A DNA stretch of 64,000 nucleotides from an uncultured Clostridia bacterium (GCA_944386045.1 CALWZO010000025.1:49716-113715); one strand, 5' to 3'. Shown: positions 1-8,647, numbered from the stretch's first letter. Notes: generated from the letters alone by a model not told the origin. Translations and numbers: made by a program.

Positions 1-1
1 C

Positions 2-1309
2 GAGGCTTTTCGCAGTGAATTGTTTGAGTATCTGTTAAACCTCAGCTTTTATGACTCCAAAATAACCGTGGCAGAATCAGAATTTATAAAGGAATTTCTG
101 GAATATGATTTTTCCGTCAGCCGGCTGAGAGAATATGCGGTGGCAAACAGGATTTACGGACCAGCGTTCAGCAGTAAAATTCCATCATGTTTCAAGCGGT
201 TTGTGCAGGCAGACAATACTTCCGCCACAGACAACGCGTCGGAAATTTTACAGCTGTACAGAGAAATCGGAAACGAGTTTATAAGCTGTGACAGCAGACA
301 GGAAAGCGAATACTATGCCGTGCAGGCCTACTGCGACAGGCTGGAAAAATATAAAAACAGCCGGCTGGCTGACAGTGCAAAATCCGCATTCTCCTCTTTT
401 GCACAAAGCGCCGGCAGCCCGGCGCCCAAAGCTGAACAGCCACAGCAGGCAGAACAACAAGCTCGGGAAGAAAAGGAAGAAACCAAAGAAGAAAGCCTGG
501 AAGAACTTTTGCGGCAGCTTAACCGGCTTATCGGCCTGGAAAATGTAAAAAGTGATGTCAAAAGTCTGGTAAACCTGGTAAAGATACGCAAAATAAGAAA
601 AGAGCGCGGAATGGAAAGCCCGGATATGAGCCTTCACATGGTCTTTTCCGGAAACCCCGGCACCGGCAAAACCACCATTGCAAGACTTCTGGCTAAAATC
701 TACAAGGCGATGGGATTATTGTCCAAAGGGCATCTGACCGAAACGGACCGCGCCGGACTGGTGGGCGGATATGTGGGTCAAACCGCCTTAAAGGTGGCAG
801 ATGTGGTGAAAAAAGCCATAGGCGGTGTGCTTTTTATAGACGAAGCCTACTCCCTTACCGTTGGAAGAGGAGAAAACGATTACGGGTTTGAGGCGGTGGA
901 CACCCTGCTGAAATACATGGAAGACAACAGGGATGAGCTGATTGTAATTGTGGCCGGCTATCCCAAACCGATGGAAGAATTTTTAAATTCAAACCCCGGC
1001 CTGAAATCCAGGTTTAACAAATTTTTGTATTTTGACGACTATTCCCCCCGGGAGCTGGTGGATATATTGAAGCTTAATGCGTCAAACTCCGGGCTCAGCC
1101 TCAGCCGGCGGGCGGAAAAGTTTGTGAGCAAGTTTTTCACCGCCAGGTGTGAAAACCGACCTGAAAACTACGCCAATGCCCGTGACGCACGCAACTTTTT
1201 GGAAAAGGCGCTGGTCAACCAGGCCAACAGGCTGGCTGTTTTGGATCAGATAACTGACCAGCAGCTGTGCACACTGGAAAAAGAGGATTTTGATACGATA
1301 ATTTTATAA
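2..1309 (+). CDS. CbxX/CfqX (SpoVK)-type AAA+ ATPase, 5' end cut by window edge
   Basis: The reading frame is open to the first base, so the TTG at 20 is probably internal and the true start lies outside the window. The first ~70 residues are acidic and helical (a run resembling 'YDSKITVAESEFI' recalls TerB-like domains, weakly), followed by a Gln/Glu/Lys-rich linker at about residues 135-165. The AAA+ module occupies about 165-429: Walker A GNPGTGKTT near 213, Walker B GVLFIDEAYS near 275, and the GYxxxMxxFLxxNPGLxSRF arginine-finger segment typical of the CbxX family. Family members are hexameric remodelling ATPases (Rubisco activase CbxX, sporulation SpoVK, type VII secretion accessory proteins). 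Nothing nearby fixes the substrate here. It ends at a shared bidirectional terminator. Confidence 0.85.
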   Translation, partial: EAFRSELFEYLLNLSFYDSKITVAESEFIKEFLEYDFSVSRLREYAVANRIYGPAFSSKIPSCFKRFVQADNTSATDNASEILQLYREIGNEFISCDSRQESEYYAVQAYCDRLEKYKNSRLADSAKSAFSSFAQSAGSPAPKAEQPQQAEQQAREEKEETKEESLEELLRQLNRLIGLENVKSDVKSLVNLVKIRKIRKERGMESPDMSLHMVFSGNPGTGKTTIARLLAKIYKAMGLLSKGHLTETDRAGLVGGYVGQTALKVADVVKKAIGGVLFIDEAYSLTVGRGENDYGFEAVDTLLKYMEDNRDELIVIVAGYPKPMEEFLNSNPGLKSRFNKFLYFDDYSPRELVDILKLNASNSGLSLSRRAEKFVSKFFTARCENRPENYANARDARNFLEKALVNQANRLAVLDQITDQQLCTLEKEDFDTIIL

Positions 1310-1313
1310 AAAA

Positions 1314-1345
1314 ACGGCAGGCCTTGCAGCCTGCCTGTTTTTTAT
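1314..1345. terminator. Bidirectional terminator
   Basis: A 7-bp stem GGCAGGC/GCCTGCC (1316-1322 with 1329-1335) is flanked by A-run and T-run, between two converging genes; it overlaps the stop of the minus-strand gene. Confidence 0.85.
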
Positions 1346-2673
1346 CTGATAAGGTGGTAATTTTCCTGTCTTCCGGACAGAAAATAAGTTTTTCCTTTGG
1401 TAAACAATATGTCTGTTTCCAGCCCCAGGCTGAATGTTGTGTCCCACTGCTCCACATCAAATGTGCAGTTGAGCTCCAGCGAGTAGGCTGTATTGTCGTG
1501 TATGGGGTAATCGCCGGTGTATTCCACACCATCCTGCTGATCCCACAGACCTATGGTTGTTCCTGCGGCATGGCCATGGTTGCCGATGGGGTGGGTGTAA
1601 ACACAAGGTTTCAGGCCTTCTGCCTTTGCCTGTTCCAAGGACAGTTTGAGGATTTCATTTCCTGTCCTTCCCTCGGCAAAATTCCGGCATACTATATCCT
1701 GTAATCTGTTGGTGTCTTTCAGTATCTTTTTCAGATATTCCGGCGCATCTGTTTCGCCTTTTTTCAGCACATAGGCATTTTCCTGTGTGTCAGTGTAAAG
1801 GCCCAGGTATATAAGACCGAAATCACAGTGCAGTATATCCCCCGGCAGAATAATTTCTTCAGAATATATACTTCCCCTGCCCCGGCGTATTATGGACACC
1901 TCGAAATCAAACCATGGCTGCAAACCCAGGTCAATCACCCTTTGCAGCATGAAATATTTCACATCTGCGTTGGTAGTTACACCCGGCAAGACAACCCTGG
2001 ACGAAAAGGCTTCGTCTATTATGGCATGGGCTATCTGAACTATACCGCCGTACGCATCCATCTCGCTCTGGCACCTGGTTTCAAGCCAGCCCACAGCCAC
2101 CTTTTCGGCACTGGTTATTTTCCGGCGGTTTTCTTCACTCAATGCCCGGTATATTCTGTCATACAGAGATTTTGAAAGTCCGTCAGCAAAAGCATAATGG
2201 TCGGATATATTCAGACCTATCTTTTCGCTTTTCAGCTCTGTAACTATTCGGTTGAGGCACTCAAACTGTGTTTCGGCCAGTTCCGGCTGCGGGCACCAGG
2301 AAGAACCCTTCTGGTTTATCCATACCGCCTGATAAAAATCATCCAGGCCCACATTGGGTCTTGTCAGCGCCAGCCTTTTTACAGTGCCGTCCTGTTCCAG
2401 GTGAAATACCAATATTGTCAGGCGTCTGGCGGTAAACATGGCTGTGGGGGTTATGGTGGGAAGCACCGGGTCTTCGTTGTATTCGTTGCAGGCTATAACC
2501 CATGTGTCTATGCCGCTTCTTTGCATAACAACCGGCAAAACAGTTTCAAAGCGTTCTTTCAGCCAGGCATCCTTTACTTTTTCAGCCATTCGGTAGGGCA
2601 AAATTTTGCTTTTCAGCGCCAGGGAGTCCACGCTCTCCTTCAGCAAAAAGTCTTCGCGGGAAATCAAAAACAA
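1342..2673 (-). CDS. M24-family metallopeptidase (Xaa-Pro aminopeptidase-like)
   Basis: A 443-residue protein with an N-terminal creatinase-like domain (about 1-200) and a C-terminal pita-bread M24 domain. The expected metal ligands are visible: Asp in HCDFG, Asp in YTDTQ, His in the THPIGNHGH segment, Glu in AYSLEL and Glu in GLETD. The family removes N-terminal residues before proline or acts on related C-N bonds in the cytoplasm, usually with Mn or Co. The start is TTG at 2673, four bases after AAGGAG; no ATG fits the ribosome binding site better. Transcribed alone, downstream of another hydrolase from which it is separated by a terminator. The exact substrate cannot be told; peptide processing for amino-acid use is the likeliest role. 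Confidence 0.85.
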   Translation of the reverse strand: MFLISREDFLLKESVDSLALKSKILPYRMAEKVKDAWLKERFETVLPVVMQRSGIDTWVIACNEYNEDPVLPTITPTAMFTARRLTILVFHLEQDGTVKRLALTRPNVGLDDFYQAVWINQKGSSWCPQPELAETQFECLNRIVTELKSEKIGLNISDHYAFADGLSKSLYDRIYRALSEENRRKITSAEKVAVGWLETRCQSEMDAYGGIVQIAHAIIDEAFSSRVVLPGVTTNADVKYFMLQRVIDLGLQPWFDFEVSIIRRGRGSIYSEEIILPGDILHCDFGLIYLGLYTDTQENAYVLKKGETDAPEYLKKILKDTNRLQDIVCRNFAEGRTGNEILKLSLEQAKAEGLKPCVYTHPIGNHGHAAGTTIGLWDQQDGVEYTGDYPIHDNTAYSLELNCTFDVEQWDTTFSLGLETDILFTKGKTYFLSGRQENYHLIR

Positions 2674-2743
2674 TCACTCCTTTATCGTTGTTACGGTTAG
2701 TTTTATCATATTATACACTAAATTCGCCTGCAAATAAATAAAA

Positions 2744-2768
2744 AAGCCCGTTAAAAACGGGCTTTTTT
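2744..2768 (-). terminator. Terminator of the YtcJ-like amidohydrolase gene
   Basis: Perfect 6-bp stem GCCCGT/ACGGGC (2746-2751 with 2757-2762), loop TAAAA, A/T tails on both sides. Confidence 0.85.
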
Positions 2769-2769
2769 A

Positions 2770-4344
2770 TTATCTTTCATAAACTACTTCATCACGCAAA
2801 ATTGTGTATTCAACCTTTATATCCGCCAGCTTTTCCTTGGGGCACAGCAATGGGTTTGTGTCCAGTATTGCAAAATTTGCCTGTTTGCCTACCTCTATGG
2901 AGCCTTTTGTCTTTTCTTCGCCGTACTGTCTGGCGCCATTTATGGTAACAGCTTTGAGCGCATCATAAACAGTGACTTTTTCACTTTCATCCAGCTGTGT
3001 TCCGTTTTTGGTTATCCTGTTTACAGCGCAGGATATCTGTAACATTACATCCGGCGGAAGTACCGGGCTGTCCCGGTGGAATGTGTAAACAACATCATTT
3101 TTTACAGCGCTGTTTACCGGACATATTTTCATGCCCCTTTCGCCGAAGTTTTCGATGTGTACATCTGCCCACTGCCATATATGGCCGGTAAAGAATGTGA
3201 CCGCCATGCCAAGGTCTGCCGCCTGCTTCATCTGCCGGGCTGTGGCCAGCTGTCCGTGAACCAGAACAGGCATATAATTTTCCCTGGTGTCCAGTTCTTC
3301 ATCAGCTTTTTCAAAAGCCTGTATAAACTGCCGGGCTGCGGCATCTCCGTTGCAGTGACACAGCAGCTGCTGACGATCCCGTATTGTTTTATGCACAAAC
3401 CGTGATACCCGGCTGTCAGAATATATAGGGTATCCGCAGTAGTCACCGCTGTTTTCATACGGCCGGGTCATCCATGCTGTCCTGCCCTGAGGGGAGCCGT
3501 CCAAAAACAGTTTATATCCGCCTATTTTAAGGTTGTCTTTATATTTATTGGCATACTGCGGATTGTCTTTCAGAATGTCTGCGTTGTCCTTTATGTCAAC
3601 ATAGCACACCACATCGCCTTTCAGAAAACCGTCTTCTGATGCTTTTTTCAGAAGCCGCCATTCCTGCCGGCCGGTAAAGCCGTCCTGTATTGTTGTGATG
3701 CCGTACTTGAAATATTCGTCCTGGGCCATTTTCAGATAGCCGGCCATTTCATTATAATCAGGGCCTTTCAGCAGTGTGGCATTGGCTGTGAAAGCTGTTT
3801 CTTCCAGATAGCCGGACAGACTGCCGTCGGCATTATGTCCGATAACACCGCCCCGGGGATTGGGAGTATCCTTTTCTATTCCCAGCCGTTTCAGACCAAG
3901 GCTGTTGCAAACTCCCATGTGGCCGCTGGCATGGGCAATTATAATCGGGTTTTTATCACTTACTTTATCCAGGTCTTCCTTTGTGGGATGTGCCTTGCCG
4001 GGGAAAAAGTTGTTGTCATAGCCAAAGCCCACTATAAATTCACCTTCTGCCGGCTGCTTTCTCTCTGCAAATTCAGACAGTGTCCGGCACAGTTCTTCTA
4101 TATTAACCGCATTTGACAAATCGGCAATGCACATTGTTCTGGCAACTGTTGTTATGTGGCTGTGTCCGTCAAAGAAAGCCGGAAGCATTGTTTTGCCCTC
4201 CAGGTCAAACAGGCGCACATCCTCCCCTTCCAGGTTTTCCTTTTCGCCTGTGGCGATTATTATTCCGTTTTCACACAGCACTGCCGGCGGCATTGGCTGG
4301 CCGGCCATGGTTATTATATTTCCGTTATAGTACAATGTTTTCAT
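2770..4344 (-). CDS. Amidohydrolase family 3 (YtcJ-like) metal-dependent hydrolase
   Basis: A 524-residue TIM-barrel amidohydrolase with the composite beta-sandwich of the family at both ends. The N-terminal metal motif appears as FDGHSH (about 58-63), followed by later barrel histidines (for example in LLCHCNGD and VLVHGQLA) and the C-terminal AITINGARQYG...KGSIEVGKQANFAILD signature in split form. YtcJ-type enzymes hydrolyse N-acyl or amide bonds of small molecules; substrates are mostly unknown. The ATG at 4344 follows a good CGGAGGA site. It is monocistronic, with a terminator behind it. The setting next to two peptidase-type genes fits amino-acid or amide catabolism, by inference only. 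Confidence 0.88.
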   Translation of the reverse strand: MKTLYYNGNIITMAGQPMPPAVLCENGIIIATGEKENLEGEDVRLFDLEGKTMLPAFFDGHSHITTVARTMCIADLSNAVNIEELCRTLSEFAERKQPAEGEFIVGFGYDNNFFPGKAHPTKEDLDKVSDKNPIIIAHASGHMGVCNSLGLKRLGIEKDTPNPRGGVIGHNADGSLSGYLEETAFTANATLLKGPDYNEMAGYLKMAQDEYFKYGITTIQDGFTGRQEWRLLKKASEDGFLKGDVVCYVDIKDNADILKDNPQYANKYKDNLKIGGYKLFLDGSPQGRTAWMTRPYENSGDYCGYPIYSDSRVSRFVHKTIRDRQQLLCHCNGDAAARQFIQAFEKADEELDTRENYMPVLVHGQLATARQMKQAADLGMAVTFFTGHIWQWADVHIENFGERGMKICPVNSAVKNDVVYTFHRDSPVLPPDVMLQISCAVNRITKNGTQLDESEKVTVYDALKAVTINGARQYGEEKTKGSIEVGKQANFAILDTNPLLCPKEKLADIKVEYTILRDEVVYER

Positions 4345-4414
4345 ATTTTATCCTCCGAGGATATTTTTATCCTTATGTCATATTTTAAACCGCGTATATG
4401 TAATTTATAAGAAA

Positions 4415-4444
4415 ACAGCCGGCACTTTCTGTACCGGCTGTTTG
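4415..4444 (-). terminator. Terminator of trxA
   Basis: 8-bp stem ACAGCCGG/CCGGCTGT around an 11-base loop, T-rich on the minus-strand exit side. Confidence 0.8.
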
Positions 4445-4457
4445 TTATAAGTGAAAA

Positions 4458-4763
4458 TTATTTGATAAAGTCCAGAATCCGTGCTTTGGGTTTGAAACCA
4501 ACAGAGCGTTTTACCTCTTTACCGTCTTTGAACAGTATCAGTGTGGGAATGCTCATAACCTGGTATTTAACTGCGATTTCCTGCTGCTGGTCAACATCCA
4601 GTTTGGCAACAACAATTTCGTCTTTCAGTTCTTCGGACAGTTCTTCGATGATGGGGCCAACCATTTTGCAGGGGCCGCACCATGTTGCCCAGAAGTCTAC
4701 CAGTACCGGTTTGTCACCGTTGATGATCTGATCAAAATTTTCTTTTGTAAGTGCAAGGCTCAT
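4458..4763 (-). CDS. trxA: Thioredoxin
   Basis: A 101-residue single-domain thioredoxin with the WCGPC active site (FWATWCGPCKM) and the cis-Pro segment SIPTLILFKDG. It reduces protein disulfides in the cytoplasm, normally recharged by thioredoxin reductase, which is not in this window. The ATG at 4763 was chosen because TAGGAGA lies 8 bases ahead; an upstream frame extension of 17 codons has no such site. Monocistronic between a terminator and the Crp/Fnr-family gene, which lies immediately upstream on the same strand. A perfect palindrome sits about 41 bases before the predicted transcription start (separate entry), suggesting activation by a dimeric regulator. Confidence 0.95.
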   Translation of the reverse strand: MSLALTKENFDQIINGDKPVLVDFWATWCGPCKMVGPIIEELSEELKDEIVVAKLDVDQQQEIAVKYQVMSIPTLILFKDGKEVKRSVGFKPKARILDFIK

Positions 4764-4802
4764 ATTCGTATCTCCTATCTTTATTCGTTGTTCAGTGTCT
4801 AT

Positions 4803-4843
4803 AATATAACACAATAATCCGGCTGTTACAGTGATTTAATCAC
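4803..4843 (-). promoter_or_regulatory. trxA promoter with GTGATTTAATCAC palindrome
   Basis: On the minus strand a TATATT -10 (4808-4803) has only a poor -35 (TGTAAC). A perfect 13-bp palindrome GTGATTTAATCAC (4831-4843) is centred about 41 bases upstream of the predicted start, the class II activator position used by Crp/Fnr proteins. The half-site spacing is 5 rather than the classical 6, so ownership is uncertain. The adjacent Crp/Fnr gene is the obvious candidate regulator (inference). Confidence 0.45.
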
Positions 4844-4873
4844 CCAGATTATTATGTATTACCGACATAAAAT

Positions 4874-5545
4874 TTATAATCTGTCCATCAGTTTCTTTTT
4901 GTCAATTATTTCTATCTCTTTGCGGGAAACCTTTACTATGCCTTCATTTTCAAAATATTTCAGCATTCTGGAAACCACTTCGCGGGCGCTACCCAGATAT
5001 TTGGCTATTTCCATGTGTGAATACCTGATTATCGGTCCGTTCTTTATCAGTTCTTCATACAGGAATATGGCCAGGCGTTTGTCAAAACTGAAAAACAGTA
5101 TCTGCTGCATTGTCCACATAACATCGGAAAAGCGTATGGCTTTCATCTTGTTGGAGAAATTTTCCACATATATGTTATTTTCAATAAGCTTTGCAAATGC
5201 ATAGGCATTAAGAACCACTGCCTGGCTGTAATCTTCGGCATCTACATAAACATCAAAGGTTATTTCGGACAGAACGCAGGAAGCGGAAAGTATGCACACC
5301 TCGCCGGGTGATATCCTGTAAAGGGTGACCTCCTTGCCTTCCTCGCTCATGATGTAAACCCTGAGGCAACCGCTTTTTACAAACAGTACTCCTATACACC
5401 GTGTGTCTGCGCTATGTATATTCTGACCCGGATGATATGAAACAACCTCCGTGTTCCGGCAGGCATATTCTTTTTCTTCCCGGCTTAAATGTGACCAGAA
5501 ATCATCATACTGGGATAAAAATTCTATCTTTTCCTTTTCGTCCAT
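4874..5545 (-). CDS. Crp/Fnr-family transcriptional regulator
   Basis: 223 residues: an N-terminal cyclic-nucleotide-binding-type beta-roll (about 10-130, with GCLRVYIMSEEGKEVTLYRI and the PGEVC turn), a long dimer helix, and a C-terminal winged helix-turn-helix with the signature HMEIAKYLGSAREVVSRMLK (about 172-191). It lacks the four-cysteine N-terminal cluster of Fnr, so it is not an obvious Fe-S sensor. The ATG at 5545 follows AAAGGAGT with good spacing; a TTG two codons upstream is too close. Clostridial relatives respond to redox, nitric oxide or CO-like signals, but the ligand cannot be predicted here. It sits just upstream of trxA, whose promoter carries a matching palindrome, and hcp is elsewhere in the window. 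Confidence 0.85.
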   Translation of the reverse strand: MDEKEKIEFLSQYDDFWSHLSREEKEYACRNTEVVSYHPGQNIHSADTRCIGVLFVKSGCLRVYIMSEEGKEVTLYRISPGEVCILSASCVLSEITFDVYVDAEDYSQAVVLNAYAFAKLIENNIYVENFSNKMKAIRFSDVMWTMQQILFFSFDKRLAIFLYEELIKNGPIIRYSHMEIAKYLGSAREVVSRMLKYFENEGIVKVSRKEIEIIDKKKLMDRL

Positions 5546-5629
5546 ATTCAACTCCTTTGTTGTCTGTAAAAATTGTTAAACCGTATATTTGATATTATAC
5601 AGCTAAATTGTGTGTTTTGAAAGAACTTT

Positions 5630-6349
5630 TTAAAATTGATTTGTGATTGTCAACATGTTCATCTTTTTCATCTGCCGCAATTCCTTCTTTGTAAATTTCA
5701 GTCTTTCTCGCAGTGTATCGCTGTGGGCCAGCGGCTGCAGGCTGACCACACATTTGAATGCACATGGCAGCAGGTCAGTGGAAGATATGCCGCACAAAAG
5801 CCCGTTGGTACCGTCGCGGTATTCCAATGGGTTAAAAATATACAACAGGTCCTCTTCCAGCGCATTGTACTGGTTTTGCAGAGAAAACCTTATCAGCATG
5901 TCGCTGTATGTTACGGTGCCGGTGTAGTACAGTTCTGTGGCGTATCCGCTGTCGGTTTTGATGTTTATGGTAAAACTGGCCGGACACACCGCCCCGCCTT
6001 TTTCATTGTCTATGTTTATAATCCCGTCTTTTATATCAGAAAACCTGCCGTCACAGTAGTAGAAATACAGCTTGCTGGCTTTGAAAAAAGAGCTGGTGCC
6101 GCCCAGCGCACTGCCCACTTCCACTTTGGGTTTAATCTCGTAGTTTATCAGCCTTTCCGGCAAAACTTCCAGCACATTGGCAATTTCAAACAATGTGGGT
6201 ATATCCAGGGTTATCTCCCCTTTTTCGTATTTGGACACACACGCTTTGCTTTTATTTATGGCGTCAGCCAGCTGCTGGATGCTCATTCTTTTGCCTTTTC
6301 TTATCTCGCGTATACGGCCGCCCACATAGCTGTTTATATCTTCAATCAT
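5630..6349 (-). CDS. XRE-family HTH regulator with C-terminal sensor-like domain
   Basis: 239 residues. Residues ~7-62 form an XRE/Cro-type helix-turn-helix (IREIRKGKRMSIQQLADAIN, then SKACVSKYEKGEITLDIPTL). The remaining ~170 residues form a beta-rich domain I do not recognise, containing several aromatic and cysteine residues, reminiscent of a ligand-binding domain; this pairing occurs in clostridial metabolite regulators. The ATG at 6349 follows TTGGAGAAG. It is divergent from the imidazolonepropionase-like amidohydrolase, and its own promoter overlaps a 15-bp palindrome, so autoregulation plus control of the neighbour is likely (inference). Confidence 0.8.
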   Translation of the reverse strand: MIEDINSYVGGRIREIRKGKRMSIQQLADAINKSKACVSKYEKGEITLDIPTLFEIANVLEVLPERLINYEIKPKVEVGSALGGTSSFFKASKLYFYYCDGRFSDIKDGIINIDNEKGGAVCPASFTINIKTDSGYATELYYTGTVTYSDMLIRFSLQNQYNALEEDLLYIFNPLEYRDGTNGLLCGISSTDLLPCAFKCVVSLQPLAHSDTLRERLKFTKKELRQMKKMNMLTITNQF

Positions 6350-6422
6350 AACTTCTCCAAAATGTTTACTTAAAATCAACTTTTTGTTTGATTACAACTA
6401 TTTTATTTTTGTAACACCAAAA

Positions 6423-6533
6423 AATATACCACTTTACTGCCATTTTGTCAATTTTAAATTGATTTTATTAAAAAATACGATATTGAAAATTGATTTATGA
6501 TTTTTTGAACATCAAATTATTATCTGCTAAAAT
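6423..6533. promoter_or_regulatory. Divergent promoters with 15-bp palindromic operator
   Basis: Minus strand: TTGACA (6451-6446), 17-bp spacer, TATATT (6428-6423) for the XRE gene. Plus strand: TTGAAC (6505-6510), 17-bp spacer, TAAAAT (6528-6533) for the amidohydrolase. The perfect palindrome TCAATTTTAAATTGA (6448-6462) covers the minus-strand -35, and ATTGATTT half-site-like words recur at 6488-6495. This layout fits an XRE repressor controlling both directions (inference). Confidence 0.6.
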
Positions 6534-6568
6534 ACACAGCATACAAAAGATATTGGAGAGAGAAAAAA

Positions 6569-7738
6569 ATGAGCGTTAAATACTTTACAAACGGCAACAT
6601 AATGGATGTTGTCAACGAAAAAATTTACAAAGGTTCCATTGTTGTTGAAAACGGAATTATCACACAGGTCGGCGAAGATGTGGCCTGCCCCGAAGGCGCA
6701 GAGGTTATTGATTTTGGCGGCAAGACAGTAAGCCCCGGCATCTTCAACTGCCACACACATATCTGTATGTCGGCAAATCCCAGCGACCCGCGGCCCACAA
6801 GTGATGCCCAGATAGCCATACAGGCAATCAAAGCCTGCAAGGAATTTGTGCAGTCAGGCGTTACATTTATCCGTGATGTGGGCGGATCCAACTATGTGGA
6901 TATCGACATCAGGGACGCAGCCAGAAAAGGCGATTTTGTAGCCCCGGAAATGGTTGTCAGCGGCAAATGTATCTGCATGACAGGCGGACACGGCTGGTCC
7001 ATGGGACGCGAAGCAGACGGTGTTGATGACTGCCGCAAAGCTGCCAGGGAACAGCTGCGCGCCGGTGCTGACTGCATCAAGGTTATGGCCACAGGCGGTG
7101 TGTTCACCAAAGGTGTTGAACCCGGCAGTCAGCAGCTGAACGAAGACGAACTGCGCGCCGCCATTGAAGAAGGACACAAAGCCGGTGCAAAATCCTGCAC
7201 CCATGCCCAGGGCATGAGCGGTATCAAAGCCGCACTGAGAGCAGGTATCGACAGTATCGAGCATGGTTTTTATATGGACGACTGGTGCTTTGAATGGATG
7301 AAAGAGCATGGCACCACCTTTGTCCCCACTCTTACAGCTGTTTATTACACAAAATTCTCCGAAGCAGGTATCCCCGAATTTGCACGCAAAAAGGTTGACG
7401 CGGCATACGAAGACCATCTGAACACATTCCGCGGTGCATACAAAGCCGGCGTAAATATCGCTTTGGGCACAGACGCAGGCACTCCCAACAACTACCCCAA
7501 CCAGACCGGCTTTGAAATGGTTCTTATGGAAAAAGCCGGCATGACCAAATGGGATGCAATAAAAGCCGGTACAATCAACTCTGCCAAACTGGTAGGCGTG
7601 GAAAAAACACACGGTACAATCGAAGCCGGCAAAAAAGCCAACTTCACTGTATACACCGCCAACCCCATTGAAGACATGAACAATGTCATGGACTGCTGTA
7701 TGACAGTTATCGGCGGCGAAGTGGTTTACAAAAAATAG
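6569..7738 (+). CDS. Imidazolonepropionase-like metal-dependent amidohydrolase (prolidase-type subgroup)
   Basis: 389 residues of the binuclear amidohydrolase fold. Visible elements: HTHICM after FNC (about 64-67), the carbamylated-lysine segment CIKVMATGG (~170), barrel histidines in KSCTHAQG and SIEHGF, and the catalytic aspartate in LGTDAGTPNN. The C-terminal KAGTINSAKLVGVE and GTIEAGKKANFTV are family hallmarks. Related enzymes hydrolyse Xaa-Pro dipeptides, imidazolone or pesticide-like amides; the substrate is not fixed. The ATG at 6569 follows TTGGAGAGAG. It is monocistronic, driven by a TTGAAC-17-TAAAAT promoter shared with the divergent XRE regulator, which probably controls it. Confidence 0.88.
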   Translation: MSVKYFTNGNIMDVVNEKIYKGSIVVENGIITQVGEDVACPEGAEVIDFGGKTVSPGIFNCHTHICMSANPSDPRPTSDAQIAIQAIKACKEFVQSGVTFIRDVGGSNYVDIDIRDAARKGDFVAPEMVVSGKCICMTGGHGWSMGREADGVDDCRKAAREQLRAGADCIKVMATGGVFTKGVEPGSQQLNEDELRAAIEEGHKAGAKSCTHAQGMSGIKAALRAGIDSIEHGFYMDDWCFEWMKEHGTTFVPTLTAVYYTKFSEAGIPEFARKKVDAAYEDHLNTFRGAYKAGVNIALGTDAGTPNNYPNQTGFEMVLMEKAGMTKWDAIKAGTINSAKLVGVEKTHGTIEAGKKANFTVYTANPIEDMNNVMDCCMTVIGGEVVYKK

Positions 7739-7770
7739 CTTTCTCGTTTTACTTCAATAAATCAAAATAA

Positions 7771-7800
7771 AAAGGTTTGCCAAAGCAAACCTTTTTATTT
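7771..7800. terminator. Bidirectional terminator
   Basis: Perfect 10-bp stem AAAGGTTTGC/GCAAACCTTT with a CAAA loop and T tail, between convergent genes. Confidence 0.92.
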
Positions 7801-7804
7801 TTGT

Positions 7805-8563
7805 CTATCCTATTACAGTCACAAAATCCGGAGCCATAACACTGCCGTCATTGCCGCTGAGGCATGGAGAAAATTCATAATACTTGCCGTTGTGTACAGT
7901 GGCTATTTTCATGTTCCGGTAAACTTCCGACACATTGCCTACTATATAAAACGCTCCGCGTGCAGTGGTGTAATATTTGTCTTTCAGACCGTCTTCCTCA
8001 TGGCTGACGGAGTATATATTTATATCATCGGGATATTTGGGAATTATCAGGTATTTTTCCTGACCTTCAAAAGATATTGTTGCAAGATCTGTACCGGCAA
8101 AATATTTGTCCGCCAATGAATAATCATATACACACTCCAAACTGCCTATAAATATAACAGCCATTATGTCCCCTTCTTCAAAAGGAACCTGATCGTTTAT
8201 GGTTATTTCAGGCGCAGGTGTAGGTGACGGGCTGGGAGTCGGAGGCGGCCGCAAAGATGGTTTCGGAGTTGGGACCGGTGACGGACTGGGTGAAGGCGAC
8301 GGAGTGGGTGACGGCGATGGACTGACCGAGGGACTGGGGCTTGGCGCAGGCTGTGTCCGGGAAGCCGGCCGGCTTACCGTTTGTGTATCTGACCGCACAG
8401 ACGAGCTGCTCCGGATGAGTGACCGGGTGCTTTGAAGCTGAGAACTGCCGGAAGACGGCTGGCTTTTCTTTACAGCTGTCACCGCCAGCACAACCGCAAG
8501 CAACGCCAACACCGCCAGCACAGCCCCTGTTATATACATTTTTATATCTTTGCCGGATTTCAT
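7805..8563 (-). CDS. Membrane-anchored protein with Pro-Ser repeat stalk
   Basis: 252 residues: a short basic N-terminus, one hydrophobic segment (about 10-31), a Ser-rich stretch, then a long Pro/Ser/Thr linker (about 72-118) of PSPSP repeats, and a globular extracytoplasmic domain of ~130 residues. The last part (VPFEEGDIMAVIFIG..., GAFYIVG) is not a family I recognise. It lacks a lipobox cysteine, so anchoring is by the uncleaved helix. The Pro-Ser stalk is typical of Gram-positive proteins that hold a domain across the cell wall. The ATG at 8563 follows AGAGGT. The repeat-like DNA at 8210-8350 is simply the linker coding sequence. Confidence 0.75.
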   Translation of the reverse strand: MKSGKDIKMYITGAVLAVLALLAVVLAVTAVKKSQPSSGSSQLQSTRSLIRSSSSVRSDTQTVSRPASRTQPAPSPSPSVSPSPSPTPSPSPSPSPVPTPKPSLRPPPTPSPSPTPAPEITINDQVPFEEGDIMAVIFIGSLECVYDYSLADKYFAGTDLATISFEGQEKYLIIPKYPDDINIYSVSHEEDGLKDKYYTTARGAFYIVGNVSEVYRNMKIATVHNGKYYEFSPCLSGNDGSVMAPDFVTVIG

Positions 8564-8610
8564 AGCTATAATACCTCTTATTTATTATATACATTATTTA
8601 TATAAAGATA

Positions 8611-8634
8611 GGCGCAGGCCATCTGCCCTGCGCC
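8611..8634. terminator. GC-rich hairpin of unclear role
   Basis: Perfect 8-bp stem GGCGCAGG/CCTGCGCC with 8-base loop. It lacks a clean T tail in either direction. It lies between the M20 gene terminator and the anchored-protein gene. Confidence 0.4.
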
Positions 8635-8647
8635 TGCCAGATCAGAA

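Noticed and set aside
8210..8350. Repetitive GGTGAC/GGACTGG DNA that looks like a tandem repeat or small CRISPR-like array
   Set aside because: It is the coding strand complement of the Pro-Ser linker of the anchored protein at 7805-8563; no spacers.
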